A program made the position numbers and the translations under genes. The notes below the pieces were generated by a model. The model was not told the origin of the DNA and searched no databases. It was given only the letters and a program-made list of their open reading frames with translations. Of a DNA stretch of 64,000 nt, positions 8,320 through 16,204 are shown one piece after another. This stretch comes from Lacticaseibacillus suilingensis (GTDB lineage: Bacteria > Bacillota > Bacilli > Lactobacillales > Lactobacillaceae). The stretch spans positions 1-64,000 of the forward strand of contig NZ_BOLV01000005.1 of assembly GCF_016861845.1 (NCBI RefSeq). Reading direction: 5' to 3'. Position 1 is the stretch's first letter. Each line of letters starts with the position of its first letter.

Positions 8320-9127
8320 GGTGCTTCCTCCTTCGCCGCCACATGGCCAGCAACAGGAGCAGCAGAAATAGACCGATGACGGCCAGCCAGATGTGCTCCA
8401 CGCTCCAGAACGTACGATGCTCGGTTTTGGTTGCCTTTGCCTGCTTCAGCGGGACCCGTTTGCCATACACGATGAGTCGTTTAGTGTTGACGAACAAGGG
8501 GGTGCAGGTCATGAGTGCGATGCGGTCTTTGCCGGGTTGCACGTAAAAGGCCTTGATGGCACTTGGTGATTCCGGATCGACCACTTTTTTGGCATCCACT
8601 GCATAGGCGTGGCGCTTGCCTAAGACGTTGACATAGATGATGTCCCCGTGTTTGAGGTAGCGAATGTTGTCGAAGAAAATGCGGTTGGCGAGGCCGGAGT
8701 GGCCGGTGATGCCGCCCAAGGTGTTCTTACCCCCGGTCGGCAGGCTGGTGAACGGCAGGGTGCCCAAGGCGCGGTTTAGCACCCAGTCGGAGTCACCGTA
8801 GTAGATGGTCATCGCGCGCAACTTGATGGCGGGAATGTCGAGGTAGCCAATCGGGTCTCTGAGGTCCTTTTGGATGCTGGTGATGGCGACTTTAGTGCTG
8901 GCGCGCTTTTGTTGTTGGGCAAAAATCATGGCGTTATAGGCGTCGATTTTGGTTTGTAGGCCGTCAGGTTGAGGGATATAGGCCTGCTTGTAGGTGGTTT
9001 CGCTGTGGGCGCGCTGATTGGTTTGCTGCCAGTCGAAGGCGAAGGGCAGCATGAAAAGCGCGATGCCGATAAACAAAACGACGATCAGAAGCGCGTCAAA
9101 TAGGCGTGAACGGCGACTATTTTTCAT
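8303..9127 (-). CDS. Class C pilus sortase, second copy
   Basis: A 274-residue class C sortase with membrane segments at about 12-30 and 238-260, His143 in TGHSGLANR, Cys208 in LMTC and Arg217 downstream. Class C enzymes polymerise pilins by joining the sorting signal of one subunit to the YPK-motif lysine of the next. The linker before the beta-barrel (residues 64-92) is short and lacks a clear DPF/DPW lid motif. The ATG at 9127 follows AAAGGAG; a longer in-frame start at 9175 is rejected. It overlaps the upstream sortase gene by 11 bp, showing translational coupling, and is about half identical to it by eye. Confidence 0.9.
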   Translation of the reverse strand: MKNSRRSRLFDALLIVVLFIGIALFMLPFAFDWQQTNQRAHSETTYKQAYIPQPDGLQTKIDAYNAMIFAQQQKRASTKVAITSIQKDLRDPIGYLDIPAIKLRAMTIYYGDSDWVLNRALGTLPFTSLPTGGKNTLGGITGHSGLANRIFFDNIRYLKHGDIIYVNVLGKRHAYAVDAKKVVDPESPSAIKAFYVQPGKDRIALMTCTPLFVNTKRLIVYGKRVPLKQAKATKTEHRTFWSVEHIWLAVIGLFLLLLLLAMWRRRRKHHAQTR

Positions 9128-9944
9128 GGCGAGCTCCTTTCCGGCGGCGTTGTTGCCAGATGAAAATGGCCACAAGGATCACCATAAACAGGAGCACTGC
9201 GGCCACCCAAATGTGGTCCAGCCGAAACAGGTCGCGGCGGTGGGTGGGGGTGTGCGCGGCGGCTTTCAGCGAAATGCGCTCACCATAAACCAGCAGGCGG
9301 TCGGTGTTGATGAACAGTGGGGTGCAGGTTAATAGCACAACGCGGTCTTTGCCGGGCTGCACGTAAACCGCCTTGAGGGCTTGCTTGTCGTTGGGGTCCA
9401 CGACCTTGCGCGTATAGACGCGGTAGGCCTTGCGCGTGCCGAAGGTGTTGAGGTAGAAAACGTCACCGTTTTTGAGGTAGCGAATGTTGTCAAACACGAT
9501 GCGATTGGCGAGGCCAGAGTGGCCGGTGACCACTGCCAGGGTGTCCTTGCCGCCGGCAGGCAGGCTGGTGTGCGGCATTGTGCCGGCGCCATGGTTCAGC
9601 GCCCAGTCGGAATCGCCGAAGTAAATCAGCGTCTTGTCGACGTTGACGGCGGGGATGTCGATATACCCCAGCGGCTTGTGCAGGTCGGTTTGAATCTGGC
9701 TAATTTTGACCGGTTCAGGCAGCGTGCCGCCGAGCTGTTCGGCTTCAATCATGCGGTTATACTGCTGAATCAGCTCGGTTTTGGGGCTTTGCTTGGTATG
9801 GTGTTGCTCATAGGCAACCACAGCTTGCTGGTTACGCTGCGTGAGCCAGGCGTCATACCCGAATGGCAGGAGCAACAGGATGAGCCCAAGCACAAACAGG
9901 CTGCCAAACAGGGTGTAAAACCAGCGGTCTTTGCGTTGGGTCAT
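9117..9944 (-). CDS. Class C pilus sortase, first copy
   Basis: A 275-residue class C sortase: membrane segments at about 10-28 and 240-260, His142 in VTGHSGLANR, Cys207 in LLTC and Arg216. Like the next sortase it lacks a recognisable lid motif between residues 62 and 92, where canonical pilus sortases carry DPF or DPW plugging the active site. It starts behind GAAAGGAG, 307 bp downstream of the major pilin gene, a gap filled by a nested hairpin element. Two non-identical class C sortases imply divided duties, for example one polymerising the shaft and one adding tip or base; which does which cannot be told. Confidence 0.9.
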   Translation of the reverse strand: MTQRKDRWFYTLFGSLFVLGLILLLLPFGYDAWLTQRNQQAVVAYEQHHTKQSPKTELIQQYNRMIEAEQLGGTLPEPVKISQIQTDLHKPLGYIDIPAVNVDKTLIYFGDSDWALNHGAGTMPHTSLPAGGKDTLAVVTGHSGLANRIVFDNIRYLKNGDVFYLNTFGTRKAYRVYTRKVVDPNDKQALKAVYVQPGKDRVVLLTCTPLFINTDRLLVYGERISLKAAAHTPTHRRDLFRLDHIWVAAVLLFMVILVAIFIWQQRRRKGARHEK

Positions 9945-9998
9945 CGTGGGGCTCCTTTCTGTGTGAGGGTGAGCGTCAAGCTGAGTTCGTCGAGCCTC

Positions 9999-10175
9999 GC
10001 TGCCTGTAGTTGCGCTCCGGTCGGCAACGCACGAGTGTCTTGATTAGTCTGTAGCGCAAAGCACATACAGACTGACATGCGGCAGCAGCTACGGCTAAGG
10101 TCTCGCCGCCAAAGCCCAGCGGCAATACCTTGGCCTAGGCTAGCCAGCGTGCTAAGTTCGCCGACCTATGCAGGC
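9999..10175. repeat. Nested hairpin repeat between pilin and sortase genes (copy E3)
   Basis: Base stem GCCTGTAGTTGCGCTCCGGT...GGC pairs with GCCGACCTATGCAGGC at the far end. Inside are the 47-bp X module (10039-10085) and a long arm (10087-10135) with an inner CGCC...GGCG hairpin. It interrupts the pilus operon after the major pilin gene and could lower or uncouple sortase expression. Confidence 0.8.
10039..10085 (+). repeat. 47-bp hairpin module X, copy 2
   Basis: Same length and layout as the copy at 3440. The stem here reads TCTGTA...TACAGA where copy 1 has CCTGTA...TACAGG, a paired substitution that keeps the helix; one inner C-A mismatch is present. Confidence 0.8.
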
Positions 10176-10191
10176 TTTCTTTCAACATACC

Positions 10192-10230
10192 ACAAAGGCC
10201 CTAGGTACGGCAGCACCTGGAGCCTTTGGG
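10192..10230 (-). other. Hairpin after the major pilin gene
   Basis: AAAGGCCCTAGGT pairs imperfectly with ACCTGGAGCCTTT across an eight-base loop, 20 bp beyond the pilin stop. No T-run follows on the minus strand, so it is more likely an mRNA processing or stabilising structure than a full terminator. Confidence 0.5.
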
Positions 10231-10251
10231 AGTCTTGCGATTGGTGATCAG

Positions 10252-11880
10252 TTAAGCTTCTTCTTTGGCCTGACGGCGGCGCCGCTTGATGTAAAGCGCG
10301 GAGCCGGAGCCGACAATCAGGACAGTAGCGGTGACCAGCAGCAGTAGGCGAGCATCGGAACCGGTCATTGGCAGGTTCGGCAGCATGTTGTCCGCATCCT
10401 GGATGGTCTTATCAATGGTCGAATCCTGGGTTGCGGTCACTTGGTAGATGGTCCCATCAATGTCGTAGCCGGCAGGAGCGTCGGTTTCAACCAGATAGTA
10501 ATCTTTGGTGCCGGTCGTTGGATCAACCGCCAGCCCGTTGAACTGGGCCCGGCCATCGCTATCGGTGGTCACGGTGATGACCTGGTCGTTGTTGTCCGTG
10601 ATCCAGGTGCCAGCTTTGGCGTCAGCTTCTGAAGCCGCGAGCCGGAAACTGGCATTGGCCAACGGCTTTGCATCGGAAGTATCATCGGTCTTCAAGACGT
10701 CGATGTTCCCGAACTTGATGGTCGGGTTGGTTGAATCGTCTGTGTCGGGATCCGTTGGCACACTTGGATCAGAAGGATCAGTGGTGCTCCCTGGCGTCAG
10801 GTTGTCGGTTGGTACCGTGGTTTGGTGGCCAGGGACGTTCGTTGCCGGTACATAGTAGGTATCGAAGGTGTTGACGATTTTGGCATCGCCACCGTTGGCC
10901 TTGGTGGTGGTGGTGATTTGCGCCACGATGTTGGTGGAGCCGGCGGCCTTCTTCATCCCGGCTTGCGTCAGGCTGATTTGCACCACCGTGTAAGTGGTAT
11001 CGCCGTTGGTTTTAGTTTTGGTACTATCCACGGTGTAGTCGGTGGTTTCGGTGAGCGCCGTGCCATCGTTCGGGCCGCCCACGAGTTTGACGGAATCAAC
11101 GGCTTTGAAGTCCAAGGAGTTGGTGTCGATGGGGTCAGAAATCACCAAGGAGTTGGCATAGACTTCGCCTACCGAGCCAGCCGCCGGGGTGTAGATGTCC
11201 TTAGGGGTGGCAACGGTCAAATTCCAGCTTACGTCTGCCCCGACCTTCAGGGATTCCAGTTGGGAGGAATCAGTGAAGGTCTTGACTGGGCTCAGGTCAA
11301 CCGTTTCAGTTTCGCCTTTAGGATAGACATTGACGTCATAAACCAGGGTCGCATCCGCGCCGCTGGTGCCGGTTTGCGTCAATGGGACGCGCACGAAGAA
11401 TGGCGCCGATTTGTCGGTCAGGGAAGGCGACTGCTGTTCGGTGATCAGGTAGTAACCGTCATTGGCATTGCCGGTGCCAAGATTCGCGGTGGCCGCGCCA
11501 TTCGTATCCGTGGTGATGGTTTGCGGATCGCCCACGGTGGTGTAGGTCGTGGCATCAGTAGGGTCCATGTTCTTCGCCCCGTTGGTGGGGGTGACTTTCT
11601 GCACGGTAAAGGACACGTTGGCCAGTGGGTTACGCGAGCCGAGGTTCGCCTCATCGGCATCGGTACCGGTGGCGGGTGTGGTGCTGGCGCCGCCGTCATA
11701 CTTGTGCACGGTGATGCTGCGCTCAGAAGTATCATCTGGCACTGGCGTGGCGGCCGCGTGAGTGCGGATGATGTTGGTGTTCGTCATGAGCGGCACGGTC
11801 ATGGCGCCGAGGGAGCCAAGCACCAGGCCGCTGACGGCGAGGGTGTGGAACAGACGTGTTTTGTAGTCAACTTTTTTCAT
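10252..11880 (-). CDS. Major pilin, SpaA type, LPMTG anchored
   Basis: A 542-residue secreted shaft subunit. It has a signal peptide ending near residue 43, a pilin motif VNVYPK with the reactive lysine at 188, E-box sequences (YYLITEQQSP near 143 and YYLVETDAPAGYD near the C-terminus) that promote internal isopeptide bonds, and a sorting signal LPMTG at 503-507 followed by a hydrophobic span and RRRRQAK. Between the N- and C-terminal Ig-like domains is a Thr/Pro/Asp-rich linker (about 350-385). Class C sortases downstream would polymerise it. The ATG follows AGGAGG. It is the third gene of the pilus operon, 14 bp after the LRR surface protein gene. Confidence 0.92.
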   Translation of the reverse strand: MKKVDYKTRLFHTLAVSGLVLGSLGAMTVPLMTNTNIIRTHAAATPVPDDTSERSITVHKYDGGASTTPATGTDADEANLGSRNPLANVSFTVQKVTPTNGAKNMDPTDATTYTTVGDPQTITTDTNGAATANLGTGNANDGYYLITEQQSPSLTDKSAPFFVRVPLTQTGTSGADATLVYDVNVYPKGETETVDLSPVKTFTDSSQLESLKVGADVSWNLTVATPKDIYTPAAGSVGEVYANSLVISDPIDTNSLDFKAVDSVKLVGGPNDGTALTETTDYTVDSTKTKTNGDTTYTVVQISLTQAGMKKAAGSTNIVAQITTTTKANGGDAKIVNTFDTYYVPATNVPGHQTTVPTDNLTPGSTTDPSDPSVPTDPDTDDSTNPTIKFGNIDVLKTDDTSDAKPLANASFRLAASEADAKAGTWITDNNDQVITVTTDSDGRAQFNGLAVDPTTGTKDYYLVETDAPAGYDIDGTIYQVTATQDSTIDKTIQDADNMLPNLPMTGSDARLLLLVTATVLIVGSGSALYIKRRRRQAKEEA

Positions 11881-11894
11881 TGCTAGAATCCTCC

Positions 11895-14800
11895 TTAGGA
11901 CCGTTTGTTAGTTTTATGCGTCAACAGCAACATGCCCGCCAAGCCGGCGAACAGTGCCAGGGTACCGACTGTCAAAATAATGAGGCGATCGTCCCGACCG
12001 GCGTTAGGAAATTGATCGGGACCACCGACTTGCCGGACCCTGAGCGTGAGGGGCTGGGTCCAGACGTCATCAGTCATAGTGAACTGAGTGCCCACCGTTG
12101 GCCCGGTGTCCTCGACTGGGATGAAGCCCGGCCAGTCGGCAAGGATGGCATCAGGATCAAGCGGCTGACCGAGATCAGCGGCGGATAGCGGGTCGCTGGT
12201 GACCGTGCCAAGCGTTTGGCCGGTTTTGTCATCAATTAGCGTGACGGTATAGGTGGCAGTCGTCAGGGTGTACGTCCCATTGCTGGCGGCAGTGCCGGTG
12301 TATTCATTGGCCGGTAGCGCCACGCCATCGCTGGTCCGCAGCCAGAGCTTGGCGGTGGCTTGCGGCAGGGGCACACTGATGCCACTGGCGGCAGAGAACG
12401 CCTTGCTGAAGGTGACGGTTTGCAATGCCGAATCGTCGGCAAAAAGGTTAGTCAGGCTCTGGGTGGCCGGGTCAAAACTGGCGGTGCTCCAGGCGGTGGT
12501 TGAATCGGCGGCGCCTAAACTGATGCTGGTGAGGCTGGTCATGTTGGCAAACGCGCCATCGAAGGCCGTCAGTTTGTCCGTTTGCCAGTCATCCACGGCC
12601 AGGTTGGTCAGGGCGCTGGCCCCATTGAACGCGTCGGTCATGTCGGTGACATTGCTGGTGTCCCAGTTCGCCACATCGAGCGCGGTGAGCGCTGAATCGC
12701 CGTGAAACATGCCTGAGAGATCGGTGACGCTGCTACCCACTAGGCCGTCGCTCGGTTGCGTCAAGGTACTAAGCGTGCTAGCGCCGGCGAACATGTCCTT
12801 CATTGACGTGACGTTTGATGGATCGAACATGGACAGGTCGGCCGCCGTCAGTGCGGCGTCGTTGTTGAACATGCCGCTCATGTCGGTGGTGCCAGCGGTA
12901 TCCAGGTTACTGAAGTTGACGCTGGCCAGTTTTGGCATGTCCGCGAAGAGGTAAGCGGCATTGGCGCCGAGCGCGGTTGGCTGCACGACATCAATTTTTT
13001 GCACCACGTCAGCGACAATCTGGCCGTCGTAGGTTTGAATATCCGCCCATGGGTTCGTGGCCGCACCATCGACATTACTCAGGGTGCCGCCGAGGATGGT
13101 CAAGGTGTTGTCTTCGCTCAGGTACCAGCGGGCAGCGTTGTCGCCGCTACCGATGATTCCTTTGGCTTTGACCGGTAGCACGGTGAAGGATTGGTTGTCA
13201 GTGGTGTCGCTGGTTAACGTCGTTGTCACGGCAGCGGGGATGGTGTCGGTGTACTCACCGCTGCTGGTGGCGTAGAGAAATTTGAATGAGTCGAGGTTCG
13301 CCGTTGCCCAAGGATCAATTGGCTGATAGATGATGCTGTTACCCAGCGCCCCCCAAATGGTATCGGTTTGGACCGTGGTGCCGGTGCTGGTCTGATAGGT
13401 CATATCGGCTGAAGCCGCGGTGCCGCGAATGTAAGTGCCGGGAATCATCGTGTCTTTGTAAATGAGCGATTCCTTTTGACCAGTGGGATTTGGCACTAGC
13501 AACCAAGGCACCTGAGGTTTGGTGGGGTCAGTTTTGCTTGGGTCAGGGAGCAAAACGCCATCGGGGCCAGCCTGAGCGGTTTTGAAATTGGTCCCGAATT
13601 TGATCTGGTTAAGTTGGGTGCCTTGGAAGATGTCGGTAAAATTAGTGACCTTGCGCGTGTCCCAACCGCTCAGATCGAGGTTGGTCGTCACTTCATTACT
13701 TTGCGTCACCAAGTTAATGCCGTAGAACATCGCGTTCATGTTGGTGACCTTACTGGTATCCCAATTCGTCACGCCTTCTAGGCCGGATTGTAACTTCCAC
13801 AGCATGCGGAACATGTTAGCCATGCTCGTCGTATTGCTGGTGTCAAGTTTTTCCAGCCCTGTGATGCTCGTCAAATCGGTCAAAGTGGCGAATAAGCCGC
13901 CCGAATTGACGGCCGCTTTAATCGGTTGGTCAATGGATAACGAGGTCAACTTCAACCCGGAAATGAGGCTACTGAAGGGGCTGGAGAACTGAGTATCGCT
14001 CCCTTCAGGAAGTTGTCCGCTGCCGAGATGCAATGTTGCGTCCGTGTTCGAGGTCTGAATGGCGAACCAAGGCACGTTGCTGGCGGCAACCGTGCCAGTC
14101 GCGTAGACCTTAGTCATAGGAATGGTGATATTTTGATCGGTGACCGGGATATCAGCTTGCGTATACGCCGAGCTCCAGTCATCCGCACTAGTAGGCGTAA
14201 AAATATAGTTCTGCAGAGCGGCCGTGTTCCACGGCGTCTTTGGTGTATAGGTGGTGGCATCAGGGTTGATGCCTTCACTCATAATGGGCTGGCCATTGGC
14301 GTCGACGTAGGTGGCGGTCACCGTGGAGCGCTTGTAGATTTGGGCGGCAGTGCCTTGCCCAGTCGTATGAATGTAGGCCGTTTTGGCGGCGCCGCTAGCG
14401 TCAAACCAAGTGCCGGCAGTTGGTAGCGTGATGCCGGTGGCAGCGTCGGTGTAGGTTTGACCGCCGAAAGTGATTTGGGTCAAAGCCGCATCGCCGGTCA
14501 ACGCGTCGGCCCAGAGGCTGGCGGAAGGACTGGGACTCGTCTTCATGCCAGTTAAGTCCAGGGTTTTCAGATTCGTCATCTGCGCAAAAATGTTGCTCAG
14601 CGTCGTGGCACTGGATAAGTCCCCACTGAAAGTTAGGTCGGTTAAGGCTCGATCTTGATAGAATAGGCCGCCAGCATCGGTGACGCCAGCGAAGTCCACT
14701 TTATCCAATCCAGTGATACTGGTGAGGTTTGGCAAGTCGCCGAACAAGCCGCGGGAAATGGGATTCAACGTCACGTTGCCGGTGATGTTAATCTGAGTAA

Positions 14801-15095
14801 TCTGCGAGGCATAGCTCTGCCAGGGGTTCGCCGGGCTGGTGGCACTGGCACTTGAACGGCTGGCTAGCTCGCCGGCAGTGATGGTCAGCGTGCCGCTGTC
14901 GTCAAGCGCCCAAGTACTCGTGCCATCGCTGCCTTGTTGAACAATCGTCGCGGCCACAACTGGGGCGGCCGGAATAATACCGATCAGAGAAACTGGTCCG
15001 CTAGCAATTAAAGTGCTCGCCAGCAAGGCCGTCATCCAGCGTTTGCCCTTTTTATACATCTTTTTACGCGTTGGTCGAGGATCAGTTTGGCGCAT
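11895..15095 (-). CDS. BspA-like LRR surface protein, likely pilus tip adhesin
   Basis: A 1066-residue secreted protein made mainly of DUF285/BspA-like leucine-rich repeats, visible as recurring LTxLDxSxWDTSNVTDM and NMFxGxxxL units in several blocks (about 130-215, 370-500, 680-880). A signal peptide spans residues 17-48. The C-terminus has a membrane span and basic tail preceded not by LPxTG but by FPNAG (1029-1033). Such LRR proteins mediate adhesion or enzyme binding in other bacteria. Its start overlaps the basal pilin gene by 14 bp, and its place in the operon fits a tip subunit. The atypical sorting motif suggests recognition by one of the dedicated sortases. Confidence 0.85.
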   Translation of the reverse strand: MRQTDPRPTRKKMYKKGKRWMTALLASTLIASGPVSLIGIIPAAPVVAATIVQQGSDGTSTWALDDSGTLTITAGELASRSSASATSPANPWQSYASQITQINITGNVTLNPISRGLFGDLPNLTSITGLDKVDFAGVTDAGGLFYQDRALTDLTFSGDLSSATTLSNIFAQMTNLKTLDLTGMKTSPSPSASLWADALTGDAALTQITFGGQTYTDAATGITLPTAGTWFDASGAAKTAYIHTTGQGTAAQIYKRSTVTATYVDANGQPIMSEGINPDATTYTPKTPWNTAALQNYIFTPTSADDWSSAYTQADIPVTDQNITIPMTKVYATGTVAASNVPWFAIQTSNTDATLHLGSGQLPEGSDTQFSSPFSSLISGLKLTSLSIDQPIKAAVNSGGLFATLTDLTSITGLEKLDTSNTTSMANMFRMLWKLQSGLEGVTNWDTSKVTNMNAMFYGINLVTQSNEVTTNLDLSGWDTRKVTNFTDIFQGTQLNQIKFGTNFKTAQAGPDGVLLPDPSKTDPTKPQVPWLLVPNPTGQKESLIYKDTMIPGTYIRGTAASADMTYQTSTGTTVQTDTIWGALGNSIIYQPIDPWATANLDSFKFLYATSSGEYTDTIPAAVTTTLTSDTTDNQSFTVLPVKAKGIIGSGDNAARWYLSEDNTLTILGGTLSNVDGAATNPWADIQTYDGQIVADVVQKIDVVQPTALGANAAYLFADMPKLASVNFSNLDTAGTTDMSGMFNNDAALTAADLSMFDPSNVTSMKDMFAGASTLSTLTQPSDGLVGSSVTDLSGMFHGDSALTALDVANWDTSNVTDMTDAFNGASALTNLAVDDWQTDKLTAFDGAFANMTSLTSISLGAADSTTAWSTASFDPATQSLTNLFADDSALQTVTFSKAFSAASGISVPLPQATAKLWLRTSDGVALPANEYTGTAASNGTYTLTTATYTVTLIDDKTGQTLGTVTSDPLSAADLGQPLDPDAILADWPGFIPVEDTGPTVGTQFTMTDDVWTQPLTLRVRQVGGPDQFPNAGRDDRLIILTVGTLALFAGLAGMLLLTHKTNKRS

Positions 15096-15714
15096 TCAAT
15101 CTCACCTTCTTTCTTAGCCACCAGGCCAACAGCGCCGTCAGGGCCAACAAAGCGGCTGCCAGTGATGCGGTCAGGGACCCGGGGAACGCCGGGAGCTGGC
15201 CGCTTGTTTGCATAATCGTTGATTCGGCCGCCGCGTGATTCTGCTGAAGCTCAGCACTGCTACTGAGATCGGCCAGGCCGGACTTAGGGGCATAGGTAAA
15301 AGTAGGCGCATCAGCTGTCAGGGCAAACACGACTGGCGCGGCCGGAGTCGTGATTTGAGCGCTGGCCAGTTCAGCCAGCAGGTAAATGCCAAAGCGCAGG
15401 TCGGTTTCGGCGTAAGTGGCTTTGCCGTTTTGGTCAGTGGTTAAAACCACGCTCAGTTGCTGGGCTTCTGGCTCGCGGTAGGTGGCTGGTTGGGCTGGAT
15501 CAATGGCGACCCCTGGCGTTGCGGCGACAATCCGGGTCAGGCGATACTGGGCACCGGCCAGCGGCGCGGTTTGCTGGGTGGTGCCAGTGGTTGGCACACT
15601 GACCCGTTTGTTAATGGTGACACTGGCGGTGGCTGCTGAGACCGGGTAAGCCGGAATCAGTAGCGTTAAGCAGCCGGCCATCAAGATTGCGAGACTGAAC
15701 AGTATTTTCTTCAT
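15082..15714 (-). CDS. Minor (basal) pilin with degenerate sorting signal
   Basis: A 210-residue exported protein with a signal peptide to about residue 27, one SpaA-like Ig domain, the segment FTYAPKSG that resembles a pilin motif, and a C-terminal span (about 185-199) ending in LRKKVRLNAPN. The sorting region reads LPAFPG (174-179), which is not a canonical LPxTG. Small single-domain pilins of this type are usually the wall-anchored base of sortase pili. It is the first gene of the operon, behind AGGAGGAGG, and overlaps the LRR gene, so translation is coupled. Confidence 0.8.
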   Translation of the reverse strand: MKKILFSLAILMAGCLTLLIPAYPVSAATASVTINKRVSVPTTGTTQQTAPLAGAQYRLTRIVAATPGVAIDPAQPATYREPEAQQLSVVLTTDQNGKATYAETDLRFGIYLLAELASAQITTPAAPVVFALTADAPTFTYAPKSGLADLSSSAELQQNHAAAESTIMQTSGQLPAFPGSLTASLAAALLALTALLAWWLRKKVRLNAPN

Positions 15715-16112
15715 GCTACCTCCTCCTTTGCTCGAACCAATCCAGTTGGGTCGGGTTCATATAACTTCCTAACTTAATGATATCATCATTCTTACCCGAG
15801 AATATTTCACAAACTAATAATTTCGTTTAGAAAAAGTAGAACCAGTCCCCTTCATTCGCCACTCTATAAATAGCAGAACAAGGTGGGTTATTCAAGCACT
15901 ACGACTCAGTTATTAGCATATAAGTGAATTGTTTATGGTAAAATTTGATAGCGATTATAACGTTAGTTAACGTTATCAACTAATCGTGTAAAACGAGCCG
16001 GCTGACTGGTGTTGAGAACCGGCTTTCGGCCCAGCCTGCTACTGAATGATTCGGCGCGCATCTTTGGGACGAGCGCTTTGTTGCAACGCCTAGCAATGGG
16101 GCAAGAAAGCGT
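15715..16112. other. Divergent control region between pilus operon and pyk
   Basis: No gene is visible. The A+T-rich stretch 15765-15960 should contain the minus-strand pilus promoter, but I could not fix its -35/-10. A perfect ATGATATCAT palindrome lies near 15777. An AGCCGG/CCGGCT hairpin at about 15993-16026 may insulate the two units. Confidence 0.5.
15957..15976. promoter_or_regulatory. Perfect palindrome, candidate repressor operator
   Basis: ATAACGTTA and TAACGTTAT form a perfect 9-bp inverted repeat around a GT spacer, about 240 bp upstream of both the basal pilin gene and pyk. The symmetry and A+T-rich setting suggest a dimeric regulator site; the regulator is unknown. Confidence 0.55.
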
Positions 16113-16141
16113 TTGTATATTGGGCTGAAATTTTTTACAAT
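16104..16141 (+). promoter_or_regulatory. pyk promoter with overlapping cre-like site
   Basis: TTGTAT (16113-16118) and TACAAT (16136-16141) are separated by exactly 17 bp, 63 bp before the pyk start. AGAAAGCGTTTGTA (16104-16117) matches the CcpA cre core GAAAGCGTTT and overlaps the -35 box, as expected for carbon-catabolite control of glycolysis. Confidence 0.65.
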
Positions 16142-16204
16142 GGAAGGTGTGAGACTTATCACGCCAGTCAGCGGCCTGGGTGCCGCATTATATGGAGGAA
16201 AAAC

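Noticed and set aside
10822-11886. A 354-codon open frame on the plus strand opposite the major pilin gene.
   Set aside because: Glycine- and arginine-rich low-information translation, no ribosome site, fully antisense to a pilin with clear signal, YPK and LPMTG motifs.
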